Positions 53,796 through 63,077 of a DNA stretch of 64,000 nt are shown in pieces; position 1 is the first letter of the stretch, and each line of letters opens with the position of its first letter. The position numbers and the translations under genes are program-made. The notes under the pieces were generated by a model, which worked only from the letters and a program-made list of their open reading frames with translations, made no database searches and was not told the origin of the DNA. The stretch lies in contig NZ_JACHOU010000007.1 in assembly GCF_014206975.1 (NCBI RefSeq), positions 1 to 64,000 of the forward strand. The letters run 5' to 3'. Origin of the DNA: Aminobacter aganoensis. GTDB taxonomy: Bacteria > Pseudomonadota > Alphaproteobacteria > Rhizobiales > Rhizobiaceae.

Positions 53796-54550
53796 GCGAC
53801 GTCCTCCGCTTCTCCGAGATAGGCGGCCCGCACCACCGGGTCGCGCCGGACGGCATCGACCGTGCCCGAGGCAATGACCTTGCCGTCGGCCATGACGGTG
53901 AGCCGGTCGGCGATGGCAAAGACCGCGTCCATGTCGTGCTCGACCAGCAGGATGCCCCGGCCCGCCTTCAGCGACGCGATCAGCCCCGTCATGCGGCGCG
54001 CCTCGGCGTGCCCCATGCCGGCGAGCGGCTCGTCAAGCAAGACCAGCCGCGGCGCGGTCGCCAGCACCATGGCGACTTCGAGCTGGCGCTGTTCGCCATG
54101 GCTCATCGATCTGGCCGGGGTGTCGGCGCGGCCTTCGAGGCCGACCTCGGCCAGCGCAGCAAGCGCCGCCTCGCGCACGTCGGACCGGCGCTTGCCGTCG
54201 CAGCGCATGGCAAGGGCGCCGGGCCGTGTCGCCTGGGCAGCCAGCCTGGCGTTGTCGAACACCGTGCGTTCGGGAAAGATCGTCGTCTTCTGGTAGGAAC
54301 GGCCGATGCCGCCCCGGCAGCGCCGGTCGGGGCCGCTGACGGTGACGTCGCGGCCATCGAGCAGGATGGTACCGTCGGTCGGCCGCAGGTCGCCCGACAG
54401 CAGGTTGATGAGCGTCGACTTGCCAGCGCCGTTGGGGCCGATGACGGCATGGACCTCGCCTTCGCGGACGCTGAGGGAAACGCCCGAGCAGGCGGCAAGC
54501 CCGCCGAAACGTTTGCCCAGGCCACGGGCTTCGAGAACGTCACCCGACAT
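53792..54550 (-). CDS. Branched-chain-type ABC transporter ATPase (LivG-like)
   Basis: The 252-residue ATPase has Walker A GPNGAGKSTL (about 38-47), the LivG-type insert with RSYQKTTIFPE, signature MSHGEQRQLEVAMVL (an SHGEQ variant common in LivG) and Walker B LVLLDEPLAGMG. It overlaps livF-like by four bases and livM-like by eleven. Confidence 0.9.
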   Translation of the reverse strand: MSGDVLEARGLGKRFGGLAACSGVSLSVREGEVHAVIGPNGAGKSTLINLLSGDLRPTDGTILLDGRDVTVSGPDRRCRGGIGRSYQKTTIFPERTVFDNARLAAQATRPGALAMRCDGKRRSDVREAALAALAEVGLEGRADTPARSMSHGEQRQLEVAMVLATAPRLVLLDEPLAGMGHAEARRMTGLIASLKAGRGILLVEHDMDAVFAIADRLTVMADGKVIASGTVDAVRRDPVVRAAYLGEAEDVA

Positions 54551-55541
54551 TGTTCGCCTCCTTCAGCTTGAGCGCCGGCGTGCCCGCACGCCTGCCGAGG
54601 CCCGTCAGCCTTGCGACGTCCTGCAGGCCGCCGGGTGCAAGCAGAACCAGCGCGATGACGATCAGGCCGTAGACGAGCTTCCAATCGTCGATGAAATATT
54701 TCAGCACCTCCTCGAGCCCGGTCACGACCAGGGCGCCTGCAAGCGGTCCGGCGACGCGGCGCGTGCCGCCGAGCACGACCATCACCAGGGCGGTGGCGGA
54801 GAGATGCCAGCCGAGCATCTGCGGCGCGACAAAGCCGAACTGGGCGGCCGAGAGATAGCCGGCAAGCCCTGCCAGGGCAGCGGACAGCACGAAGGCAATC
54901 AGGCGCACCCGGAACACCGGGATGCCGAGCGCCAGCGCCCGCCGCTCGTTGTCGCGCGCGGCCGTCAGGGCATCGCCGAACGGCGTCGACAGCAGATGCC
55001 GGATCAGCCACCAGGTCCCTGCCGCCGCGGCCAGCGAGACAAGGTAGAATGTCACCGGATTGCCGAGGTCGAGCAGGATCGTCTCGCCGAACGCCAGCAC
55101 CGGCTTGACGTAGAGGAACAGCCCGTCCGAGCCACCGCCGATGGGGGTGTCATGGAACAGGAAGAACAGCATTTCGCCGAAGGCGAGCGTCACCATGATG
55201 AAGTAGACGCCGCGCGTCCTCAGCGACAGCACGCCGACGACCAACGCGACGAGCACGGTGGCACCAACGGCAAGCGGCAGCGTCAGCAACAGCGACGGCT
55301 CATCGTATTCGGGTGCGGCCAGCACCAGCGCATAGCCGGCCAGGCCGAAGAAGGCGGCATGGCAGAGACTGACGAGCCCGCCGAAGCCGACGGCGAGGTT
55401 CAGCGCCATGGCCAGCGTGCCGAGGATCAGCACCTTGGCCGCGAACTGGACGTAGTAGTCGGGCACCAGCGCCGGAAGTATTGCCGCCGCAACGACGGCC
55501 GCCAGCAGCGCAATGTGGGTGCGTGTAGACAGGGGTTGCAT
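54540..55541 (-). CDS. Branched-chain-type ABC permease (LivM-like)
   Basis: The 333-residue permease has about eight to ten helices and the LivM motifs VGFGGLVSLCHAAFFGLAGY, LRTRGVYFIMVTLAFGEM and ALAGLAGYLSAAQFGFVAP. The start at ATG 55541 has GGAGGT five bases upstream; a longer reading to 55592 is not supported. It lies one base after livH-like. Confidence 0.9.
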   Translation of the reverse strand: MQPLSTRTHIALLAAVVAAAILPALVPDYYVQFAAKVLILGTLAMALNLAVGFGGLVSLCHAAFFGLAGYALVLAAPEYDEPSLLLTLPLAVGATVLVALVVGVLSLRTRGVYFIMVTLAFGEMLFFLFHDTPIGGGSDGLFLYVKPVLAFGETILLDLGNPVTFYLVSLAAAAGTWWLIRHLLSTPFGDALTAARDNERRALALGIPVFRVRLIAFVLSAALAGLAGYLSAAQFGFVAPQMLGWHLSATALVMVVLGGTRRVAGPLAGALVVTGLEEVLKYFIDDWKLVYGLIVIALVLLAPGGLQDVARLTGLGRRAGTPALKLKEANNVG

Positions 55542-55542
55542 C

Positions 55543-56415
55543 TCAGACCTCCCGCTTGCCGAGGATGCCGGTGGGGCGAACCACCAGGACAACGGCCATC
55601 AGCACGTAGACGAGGATGCCGGCGAGTTCCGGCATGAACACCTTGCCGAAGGTGTCGATCAGGCCGATCAGCAGCGCGCCGATGGCAGCGCCCGGCACCG
55701 AGCCGATGCCGCCCAGCACCACCACCACGAAGGACAGGATGAGCATGCCGTCGCCCATGCCGGGGAACACCGTCGAGATCGGCGCGATGACGGCGCCGGC
55801 GAGTGCGGCGAGCGCAATGCCGACGGCAAAGACGTAGCGGTTGACGCTGTCGAACGGGATGCCGAGCGCGCGGGTCATTTCCCGGTTCTCGGCGCCGGCG
55901 CGCACCACCATGCCGATTCGGGTCCGGCGGATGACCATGAAGATGGCTACCGCCACCGCCAGGCACAGCAGGCTGACGACGAGCCGATAGACCGGGTAGT
56001 TCAGCACGTCGGTCAGCGGCAGCGAGCCCGACAGCCATTCCGGCAGCGGCACGGACTGTACGTCGCGACCAAACAGCATCTGGCGCAATTCGTCGACGAC
56101 GAGGATCAGGCCGAAGCTGAGCAGCACCTGCGAGAGGTGGTCGCGGCCATAGAGCCTGCGGATGAACACGCTCTCCAGTGCCAGCCCGACGACGAAGCTG
56201 ATGGCGAAGGCGCCGAGGATGCCGACGGCGAAATTGCCGGTGGCGACCGTCAGCCACCAGGCGAGATAGGCGCCGAGCATGTAGAAGACGCCGTGGGCGA
56301 GGTTGATCACTCCGAGGATGCCGAAGACCAGGGTCAGGCCGCTGGCGACGAGGAACAGCACGAGCCCGTACTGGACGGCATTGAGGAGCTGGATGGCGAA
56401 GGTGCCGATATCCAT
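55543..56415 (-). CDS. Branched-chain-type ABC permease (LivH-like)
   Basis: The 290-residue permease begins MDIGTFAIQLLNAVQYGLVL and has LTLVFGILGVINLAHGVFYMLGAY, the LivH hallmark, plus GMVVRAGAENREMTRALG and VLGGIGSVPGAAIGALLIG. It forms the channel with LivM-like. Its gene follows the binding-protein gene after 48 bp, in which a short GC-rich hairpin (GCGGGCGC/GCGCCCGC near 56442-56461) may adjust expression relative to the more abundant binding protein. Confidence 0.9.
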   Translation of the reverse strand: MDIGTFAIQLLNAVQYGLVLFLVASGLTLVFGILGVINLAHGVFYMLGAYLAWWLTVATGNFAVGILGAFAISFVVGLALESVFIRRLYGRDHLSQVLLSFGLILVVDELRQMLFGRDVQSVPLPEWLSGSLPLTDVLNYPVYRLVVSLLCLAVAVAIFMVIRRTRIGMVVRAGAENREMTRALGIPFDSVNRYVFAVGIALAALAGAVIAPISTVFPGMGDGMLILSFVVVVLGGIGSVPGAAIGALLIGLIDTFGKVFMPELAGILVYVLMAVVLVVRPTGILGKREV

Positions 56416-56463
56416 GACTGTCTCCGTGTCCGAGAGGGGAGCGGGCGCTTATGCGCCCGCCGT

Positions 56464-57678
56464 TCAGGCCATGCGGCAGCCGCGCGCCGGATCCTGCACC
56501 GCCTCGCCGGCAACCGAGACCAGGGCATTGCGCCCGTCGCGGACCTCGCGGAGGTAGATGTTCTGGATCGGATTGTGCGCAGCCGAGAAGCTGAGCGGCC
56601 CGCGCGGGCTGTCGATCTTCGCACCCGCCATGGCCGCGAACAGCGCCTCGCGCGCCGAAGCATTGCCGTCGGTGGCGCCGAGGCCGGCCTCCAGCAAGGC
56701 TGCGGCATCAAAACCCTGGACGGCGTAGATGTCGCCGGTCTCGCCGGTCTTGGCCTCGAAAGCCGACAGGAAGGACTTGTTGGCGGGCGTGTCGAGATCG
56801 TCGGCATAGTGCAGCGTGGTGCGGATGCCGGTGGCGGCGTCGCCCTGCGCCTTCAGCGTGCCGTCGGTCAGGAAGCCGGTGCCGTAGAGCGGGATCTTGC
56901 CCTTGAGGCCCGCGGCAGCATAGTCGGTGACGAACTTCACCGCCCCGCCGCCGGCGAAGAAGGCGAACACCGCGTCGGGCTTCAGCGTGGCGATGCGGGT
57001 GATCAGCGCCTGGAACTCGACTTCCGGGAACGGCACCGTCAATGCATCGACGACCGTGCCGCCGGCGGCCTCGAAGCCCTCGGCGAAGGCGCCCACCATC
57101 TGTTGCCCGGCGGTGTAGCGCCAGGTGATGGTGACGACGTTGCGATGTCCCTCGTCGAACACGACCTTGCCCATCGGATGCGCCGGCTGCCAGTTGGAGA
57201 AGGACGTACGGAAGATGTTGGGCGCGCAGAGCGGGCCCGTCGCCTCGTCGGCGCCGGCATTCGGGATGATGAGCGGCACGCCGCTGTCGCGCGCCACCTT
57301 GACCATCGCCATGGCGACCCCGGAATGCACCGTGCCGATGACCACGTCGGCCTTGTCGCGGCTGACCAGCCTGTTCATGTTGTCGGTCGCGGTCTCGGGC
57401 TTGGACTCGTCGTCGAGGCGGATGAACTCAACCTTGCGGCCGCCGAGCACGCCCGACTTCTGCTCGACATAGAGGTTGAAGCCGTTTTCGATGAACTGCC
57501 CGAGCTTGGCGTAGGTGCCGCTGAAGGGCAGCATCAGCCCGACCTTGAGCGGCGCGCCCTGGGCGATGGCCGGCCTGGGAAAGCCAAGGGCGAGGCCGGT
57601 GGCGCCGGCTGCGGTTGCGCCCAGAAAGCTCCGGCGCGTCATGGCGAGTGTCCGTGTCGTCGGCTTGATGATGGTCAT
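56464..57678 (-). CDS. Branched-chain-type ABC substrate-binding protein (aromatic acid candidate)
   Basis: The 404-residue periplasmic binding protein of the leucine/amide family carries a twin-arginine signal (TRRSFLGATAAGATG, cleavage after PAIA) and begins mature sequence APLKVGLMLPFSGTYAKLGQ. Other family landmarks are FIRLDDESKPETATDNMNRL and YAVQGFDAAALLEAGL. Start at ATG 57678 with GGAGGAG upstream. Given its place in the ben operon, it likely binds benzoate or a similar aromatic, as known for related binding proteins in alphaproteobacteria; the ligand is inferred. Confidence 0.87.
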   Translation of the reverse strand: MTIIKPTTRTLAMTRRSFLGATAAGATGLALGFPRPAIAQGAPLKVGLMLPFSGTYAKLGQFIENGFNLYVEQKSGVLGGRKVEFIRLDDESKPETATDNMNRLVSRDKADVVIGTVHSGVAMAMVKVARDSGVPLIIPNAGADEATGPLCAPNIFRTSFSNWQPAHPMGKVVFDEGHRNVVTITWRYTAGQQMVGAFAEGFEAAGGTVVDALTVPFPEVEFQALITRIATLKPDAVFAFFAGGGAVKFVTDYAAAGLKGKIPLYGTGFLTDGTLKAQGDAATGIRTTLHYADDLDTPANKSFLSAFEAKTGETGDIYAVQGFDAAALLEAGLGATDGNASAREALFAAMAGAKIDSPRGPLSFSAAHNPIQNIYLREVRDGRNALVSVAGEAVQDPARGCRMA

Positions 57679-57793
57679 GTCATTTCTCCTCCGTTTTGTC
57701 GTCATTGCTCACTTGCGCGCGAGGCCTCCTCCCCGCGGCGGCCGAAGCCGCTGTCGACCGGGGCCGGGCAGCGCCCAACCCCGGCCAAAAGGT

Positions 57794-59134
57794 TCAATGG
57801 CCCGCGGCAAACGCCTCGACCGGTGCCTGCCGGCGCGTGCGCACCAGCACCACGGCGACGGCGGCGAGGACCAGCGGCACGGCGAGACCGGCGAAGTAGC
57901 CGCTGGTTCCGCCTGCCTGCAGCAGCCAGCCTCCCGCCGCCGAGCCGACGATGGCGCCGGTGCGGCCGATGCCGATTGCCCAGCCGGTGCCGGTGGCGCG
58001 CAGCTCGGTCGGATAGGTGCTGGAGATGAGGTAGTTCAGCGCGATCTGCTGGCCGCCGATGCCGAACCCGGCCAGGGCGACGAGCGCAAAGACCACGGTC
58101 CAGCTGGTGTTCACCAGGGCCAGCCCGGCGCAGACCGCGATGCCGATCATGAACATCACCGTCAGCGTGCGGCGCACGTCGATGCGCGGCAGGAAGATCG
58201 ACAGTGGAATGGCGAAGACGATGAAGGCGGCGTTGACGATCACCGTTCCGAGCGCGGCGGTCGGCTGGTCGAGGCCCATGCCGGTCAGGGCCGTCGGCAG
58301 CCACAGCAGGAACATGAACCAGGCGATCCAGTTGAGCAGGTAGATGGACCAGATGGCGATCGTACTGGTGCGGTACTCCGGCGTGAACAGGGCTGCGACC
58401 GAACCCTTGCCGGCCACTGGCGGAACCATGAAGACCGTGCCATCGGCGATGGGCTTGCCGGCGATGCGGGCGACCAGCCTGCGGGCCCGGGAGAGGTCTT
58501 CAGGCCGGCCGCGCGAAGCGAGGAACTGCGCCGATTCCGGCAGGAAGGCGAGGCAGATCAGCAGCACGACCAGCGGGATCGCGCCGCCGACGATGTAGAT
58601 GCCCTGCCAGCCGATGACCGGCATCCAGCCGGCGGCGAGCACGCCGCCGACCATGGCCCCGGCCGGCAGGCCGAGAAGCACGCCGGTGAGCACCGCACCG
58701 CGCAGGCGCGAGGGGCTGTATTCCGCAGCCATCGCCAGCAGGACCGGCGTCGCGCCGCCCATGCCGAGACCGGTCAGGAAGCGCAGCGCCACGATCTGGG
58801 TGGGCGACTGGGCAAAGGCGATGGCCAGAGAAAAGACGCCGAACAGCACGATCGAGCCGAGGATGGCGACACGGCGGCCGATGCGGTCGCCGATCATGCC
58901 GAGACCCATGGCGCCCAGCGCCATGCCCAGCGTGCCGGAAATGAAGATGTAGGTCATGTCGCCTGGCGACATGCCGAACGCCTTGGCGATGGCCGGGCCG
59001 GTGTAGGCGATGGCCTGGGTGTCGAAGCCGTCAAGCAGCGCGACGAGAAAGCACAGGAAGAAGACCCGCAATTGCAGGCTGCTCACCGGCCGCTCGTCCA
59101 GCACTTGCCGGATATCCAGTGTCGTGGTTCGCAC
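57794..59134 (-). CDS. Aromatic acid:proton symporter, AAHS-family MFS transporter (BenK/PcaK-like)
   Basis: The 446-residue MFS permease has about twelve helices. The first helix carries the AAHS-family motif LLDGFDTQAIAYTGPAI with its essential acidic residues. The loop 2-3 motif GMIGDRIGRR and the loop 8-9 region follow the family. It likely imports benzoate or protocatechuate. It sits between the Liv-type binding-protein gene and benD, so the operon encodes two different uptake systems. Confidence 0.92.
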   Translation of the reverse strand: MRTTTLDIRQVLDERPVSSLQLRVFFLCFLVALLDGFDTQAIAYTGPAIAKAFGMSPGDMTYIFISGTLGMALGAMGLGMIGDRIGRRVAILGSIVLFGVFSLAIAFAQSPTQIVALRFLTGLGMGGATPVLLAMAAEYSPSRLRGAVLTGVLLGLPAGAMVGGVLAAGWMPVIGWQGIYIVGGAIPLVVLLICLAFLPESAQFLASRGRPEDLSRARRLVARIAGKPIADGTVFMVPPVAGKGSVAALFTPEYRTSTIAIWSIYLLNWIAWFMFLLWLPTALTGMGLDQPTAALGTVIVNAAFIVFAIPLSIFLPRIDVRRTLTVMFMIGIAVCAGLALVNTSWTVVFALVALAGFGIGGQQIALNYLISSTYPTELRATGTGWAIGIGRTGAIVGSAAGGWLLQAGGTSGYFAGLAVPLVLAAVAVVLVRTRRQAPVEAFAAGH

Positions 59135-59235
59135 GTCTATTCCTCCTGTGGGAACTTGCTGTTTGGTCCGGCGAGTTCCCGCCGCACTCCGTTGGTTTGT
59201 CCGGGCAGGGGCACGCCTGCCCCCGCGGCGCAGCT

Positions 59236-60024
59236 TCAGCCGCTGTCGCCGCCGCCCACCGGCAGGATTGTGCCGGTGAGGTAGGAGGCCTCATCCGAGG
59301 CCATGAACAGGATGGCGCTGGTCTGTTCAGCGAGCGTGCCGTAGCGCTTCATGAAGCTGGTGGCCTTGGTCTGGTCGACCACCTCCTGCATCCAGGCCGC
59401 GTCACGTTCGTCCTGGGCCGAGGTGTTGCGCGGGATGCGGCGCACCGGCGCCTCGGTGCCGCCAGGCGCCACGGCATTGACGCGGATGCCGCGCTCGGCG
59501 TTCTCCATGGCAAGCGCCACCGTCAGCGCGTTGACCGCGCCTTTCGAAGCCGAATAGGGCACGCGGTTGATGCCGCGCGTGGCGATCGACGAGACGTTGA
59601 CGATGGCCCCGCCGCCGGCCTCGATCATCAACGGGAGCACGGCGCGACAGCACCACATGGTCGGAAACAGCGAGCGGCGGACCTCCGCCTCGATCTGCGT
59701 CTCGTCGAAATATTCGAACGGCCGCATCCAGATCGCGCCGCCGACATTGTTGACCAGCACGTCGACCCGCCCGAGGGCTGCGCGCGCCTCGTGGATCGCG
59801 CCTGACGCGCCCTGCCAGCTTTCGAGGTCGGCCAGGATCGCAATTGCCTTGCCACCGCTGGCGACGATCTCGGCCGCGGCTTCCCTGACCAGGTCCGAGC
59901 GGTCGACCAGCGCCACAGCGGCGCCCTCGGCCCCAGCTTCGATCGCCACCTGGCGACCGATACCTTGCGCGGCCCCGGTGACGACCATCGCCTTGCCGGC
60001 GAAGCGTTTCATTCGATCCGTCAC
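59236..60024 (-). CDS. benD: Benzoate cis-diol dehydrogenase (BenD)
   Basis: This 262-residue short-chain dehydrogenase oxidises 1,6-dihydroxycyclohexa-2,4-diene-1-carboxylate to catechol with loss of CO2. It has the NAD motif VTGAAQGIGRQ (about 15-25), NNVGG, the catalytic Ser in VSSIATRG and YSASKGAVNAL with the YxxxK pair. The pattern AIWMRPFEYF and the C-terminal LTGTILPVGGGDSG are characteristic of BenD/XylL. It overlaps benC by four bases. Confidence 0.94.
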   Translation of the reverse strand: MTDRMKRFAGKAMVVTGAAQGIGRQVAIEAGAEGAAVALVDRSDLVREAAAEIVASGGKAIAILADLESWQGASGAIHEARAALGRVDVLVNNVGGAIWMRPFEYFDETQIEAEVRRSLFPTMWCCRAVLPLMIEAGGGAIVNVSSIATRGINRVPYSASKGAVNALTVALAMENAERGIRVNAVAPGGTEAPVRRIPRNTSAQDERDAAWMQEVVDQTKATSFMKRYGTLAEQTSAILFMASDEASYLTGTILPVGGGDSG

Positions 60025-61040
60025 GATGCGGCCTCCGCGGCTACGAATTTCTCGTGGTAGAAGGCGGCCGGCTTCACGCCGATCTTGTCGAAATGCGCCT
60101 TGACGGCGTCGACCATCGGCGGCGGGCCGCAGAGATAGACGTCGGCCTCGCCGTCGTTGAGGTCGGCGGCGCCGAAGTGGTCGGTGACGAAACCAGTCAG
60201 GCTATGCGTGCTCGCCTTGTCGGAAACGCAGACGTCGAAGGTGAAATCCTCCATCGCCCCGGCGAAGCGCTCGAGCTTTTCGACCTCGACCATGTCGACG
60301 TCGCGGGTGACGCCGTAGACGAGCCTGACTGGGTGGGCGGGGCCGCCCTGCTCTTCCAGATGTTCGAGCATCGCGAGGAAGGGCGCGAGGCCGGTGCCGC
60401 CGGCGAGGAACAGCGTCGGCCGGCGGATCTCGCGCAGGTAGAAGGCGCCCACCGGTCCACGCAACGTCAGCCGGTCGCCCGAGGCCGCCTGGCTGGACAG
60501 GTAGGTCGACATCAGCCCGCCGGGGATGTTGCGGACCAGGAAGCCGGCGCGGCCACCCGAGATGCAGGTGGAGAACGAATAGGCGCGGCTCTCGGCCGTG
60601 CCCGGCACCGAGACCTGCATGTACTGGCCGGGCAGGAAGCTCAGCGCGTCGGGCTGCTCGAGCGCGACGGTGAAGCCGATGGTCGTTTCGGAGAGCTGGC
60701 GCACGTCGGCGAGTTCGGCCTCGAACACCGCCGGCCCGCTCTTGCACAGCGCCGACGTCGCCGGAATGCTGATGACGCAGTCGCTGTCGGGCCGCAGCTG
60801 GCAGGTCAGCACGAAGCCTTCCGACGCCTCGTCCTCGGTCAGCGCGTCCTCGATGTAGTCGCCCATCCTGAAGCGGCCTGATTCGCACTTGCTCTTGCAG
60901 GTGCCGCAGGCGCCGTCGCGGCAATCCATCGGGATGTTGAGGCGGGCGCGATAGGCTGCATCGGCCACGACCTCATTGCCGTCGCATTCGATGAAGCGGG
61001 TGACGCCGTCTTCGAAATTCAAAGCGATCCTGTGTGCCAT
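60021..61040 (-). CDS. benC: Benzoate 1,2-dioxygenase reductase (BenC)
   Basis: This 339-residue electron-transfer component has an N-terminal plant-type [2Fe-2S] domain (Cys in CRDGACGTCKSKC and later VLTCQL; about 1-95), an FAD domain (RAYSFS; about 105-205) and an NAD domain (LAGGTGLAPFLAML; about 210-339). It passes electrons from NADH to the BenAB oxygenase. The gene follows benB after 21 bp. Confidence 0.95.
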   Translation of the reverse strand: MAHRIALNFEDGVTRFIECDGNEVVADAAYRARLNIPMDCRDGACGTCKSKCESGRFRMGDYIEDALTEDEASEGFVLTCQLRPDSDCVISIPATSALCKSGPAVFEAELADVRQLSETTIGFTVALEQPDALSFLPGQYMQVSVPGTAESRAYSFSTCISGGRAGFLVRNIPGGLMSTYLSSQAASGDRLTLRGPVGAFYLREIRRPTLFLAGGTGLAPFLAMLEHLEEQGGPAHPVRLVYGVTRDVDMVEVEKLERFAGAMEDFTFDVCVSDKASTHSLTGFVTDHFGAADLNDGEADVYLCGPPPMVDAVKAHFDKIGVKPAAFYHEKFVAAEAAS

Positions 61041-61061
61041 GGCCCGATCCTCCCTGGCCTG

Positions 61062-61553
61062 TCAGACGTGGTAGATGTCGATGACGTGGTGGATGTAGTC
61101 GTTGGTCAGCACGACCTTCTTGCGGGCGATCTTCAGCCCGTCGTCGCCGGTCTCCAGCGTGTAGAAGGAGGCGCCGTAGTAGGAATCGGTGGTCTTGTAG
61201 CGGAAGTTGAAGGTCAGCCAATTGAAGCGAACCTCGAGCTTCTCCGCGTCCTGCTCCAGGATCTCGACATTGGAGATGTGGTGGATGGTGCGCGGCTCCG
61301 GCAGGCTGGTGGCGCTGGAGCGCTCGGTGCGGATGCGGAAGATGCGGTCCTCCAGCCCCTGCTTGGTCGGGTAGTACATCAGCGAGATTTCGGTCTGCGG
61401 GTCCTCGACGAGCGTTTCGTCGTCGTCCCAGGACGGCATCCAGAACTCGGCATGCGGAGCGTAGAGCGCGAGCCACTCGTCCCACTGCCTGTCGTCGAGA
61501 AAACGGGCCTCGCGATAGAGGAACTCTTCCACCTCTTGGCGTGAAATGGTCAT
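61062..61553 (-). CDS. benB: Benzoate 1,2-dioxygenase small subunit (BenB)
   Basis: This 163-residue beta subunit of the ring-hydroxylating dioxygenase belongs to the SnoaL-like fold group. Markers are EEFLYREARFLDDRQWDEWLALY near the N-terminus and the C-terminal KKVVLTNDYIHHVIDIYHV. It forms a hexamer with BenA; it is structural rather than catalytic. ATG is preceded by GGAGA. Confidence 0.94.
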   Translation of the reverse strand: MTISRQEVEEFLYREARFLDDRQWDEWLALYAPHAEFWMPSWDDDETLVEDPQTEISLMYYPTKQGLEDRIFRIRTERSSATSLPEPRTIHHISNVEILEQDAEKLEVRFNWLTFNFRYKTTDSYYGASFYTLETGDDGLKIARKKVVLTNDYIHHVIDIYHV

Positions 61554-61645
61554 GACGTCTCCTTCCGCAGACCGGGCTCGGTCCGCGCCGTGCGGGCTTG
61601 ATGCTTGAAAGGCGGCGAGCCGGGCTCGCCAGGATCAGTCGCGGG

Positions 61646-63016
61646 TCAGCCGGTCGGATCCTTGCCGACCGCCTTCTCCAGCGTTTCCTTCCAGTATTTG
61701 TGCTGGATCACGAACAGTCCTTCGTCCTCGGTCTTGGCGCCGGAGAGCCGCGGCTTGAGGCCGATCGCCTTGGCGCCTTCGTCGGCGCCCTCGATCCAGT
61801 GGGCGGCACCGCGGCTGAGGTCGTTCCACGCCGCCTGCCGCGCCTGGTAGCCGATCTGGCAGGAGCGGAACTCCTCGAGATCGTCGGGCGTCGCCATGCC
61901 CGACGCGTTGAAGAAATCCTCGTACTGGCGGATGCGGCGGGCGCGCGCCTCAGCCCCCTCGCCCTTGGGCGCGATGCAGTAGATGGTGACCTCGGTCTTG
62001 TCGACCGAGATGGGCCGGTACATGCGGATCTGCGAGGAGAACTGATCCATCAGGTAGACGTTGGGGTAGAGGCACAGGTTGCGCGAGCGGTCGATCATCC
62101 AGTCGGCCCAGGACTGGCCGAACTTCTCGGTCAACTCGCCGCGCTTCTCGGCCAGCGGCCGGTCCTCCGGGTTGCTCCAGCGGGTCCAGAGCAGCAGATG
62201 ACCGTGCTCGAAGGAGTAGAAGCCGCCGCCCTGCTTGGCCCAGGACGAGGCGTCCATGGCGCGGGTGACGTCGACGCCGGCGGCGGCCGCCAGCGCGTCC
62301 TTGCGATGGTTTGTCGTCGCCGCATAGTTCCAGTGCACGGACGAGACGTGATAGCCGTCGGCGCCGTTCTCGGTCTGCAGCTTCCAGTTGCCGTCATAGA
62401 CATAGGTCGAGCCGCCGCGCAGCACTTCCAGCCCGTCGGGTGACTGGTCGACGATCATGTCGATGATCCTGGCGGCCTCGCCGAGATGCTGTTCGAGCGG
62501 CAGCACGTCGGCATTCAGGCTGCCGAACAGGAAGCCGCGATAGTTCTCGAAGCGGGCCACCTTGGTCAGGTCGTGCGAACCGTTCTTGTTGAACTGCTCG
62601 GGATAGCCGGCGCCGTCGGGGTCCTTGGCCTTGAGCAGCTTGCCGCTGTTGGAGAAGGTCCAGCCGTGGAACGGGCAGGTGTAGGTGCTCTTGTTGCCGC
62701 GCTTGTGGCGGCACACCATGGCGCCGCGATGCGAGCAGGCGTTGAGGAAGCAGTGAAGCTCGCCCTTGCGGTCGCGCGAGATGACGATGGGCTGGCGGCC
62801 GATGTGGCCGGTCAGGAAGTCGTTGGCGTTCGGGATCTGGCTTTCATGGGCGAGATAGACCCAGTTGCCTTCCCAGATGTGCCGCATCTCGAGCTCGAAC
62901 AGGTCGGGATCGGTGAAGATGTCCCGCCGGCAGCGGTAGGCGCCGGTGGCGGGGTCGTCGACCACGGCAGCCTCGAGCGTTTCCTCGATGTGCCGATTGG
63001 CGTTTGAATCCAGCAT
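61646..63016 (-). CDS. benA: Benzoate 1,2-dioxygenase large subunit (BenA)
   Basis: This 456-residue catalytic subunit dihydroxylates benzoate to the cis-diol. It has a Rieske centre with Cys94-X-His96 and Cys114-X2-His117 ([18 protein letters not shown]). The catalytic domain shows the iron-ligand region [16 protein letters not shown] and the BenA-type C-terminus. The start was placed at ATG 63016 ([14 protein letters not shown]) because GGAGG lies eight bases upstream; a longer reading to 63058 adds an untypical leader. The gap to benB is 92 bp. Confidence 0.95.
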   Translation of the reverse strand: MLDSNANRHIEETLEAAVVDDPATGAYRCRRDIFTDPDLFELEMRHIWEGNWVYLAHESQIPNANDFLTGHIGRQPIVISRDRKGELHCFLNACSHRGAMVCRHKRGNKSTYTCPFHGWTFSNSGKLLKAKDPDGAGYPEQFNKNGSHDLTKVARFENYRGFLFGSLNADVLPLEQHLGEAARIIDMIVDQSPDGLEVLRGGSTYVYDGNWKLQTENGADGYHVSSVHWNYAATTNHRKDALAAAAGVDVTRAMDASSWAKQGGGFYSFEHGHLLLWTRWSNPEDRPLAEKRGELTEKFGQSWADWMIDRSRNLCLYPNVYLMDQFSSQIRMYRPISVDKTEVTIYCIAPKGEGAEARARRIRQYEDFFNASGMATPDDLEEFRSCQIGYQARQAAWNDLSRGAAHWIEGADEGAKAIGLKPRLSGAKTEDEGLFVIQHKYWKETLEKAVGKDPTG

Positions 63017-63077
63017 CTTGAAATCCTCCACAAGGGCTTCGCGCGCCGCCTCCCGCACGGCGCGCCGGTTGCTGCCG

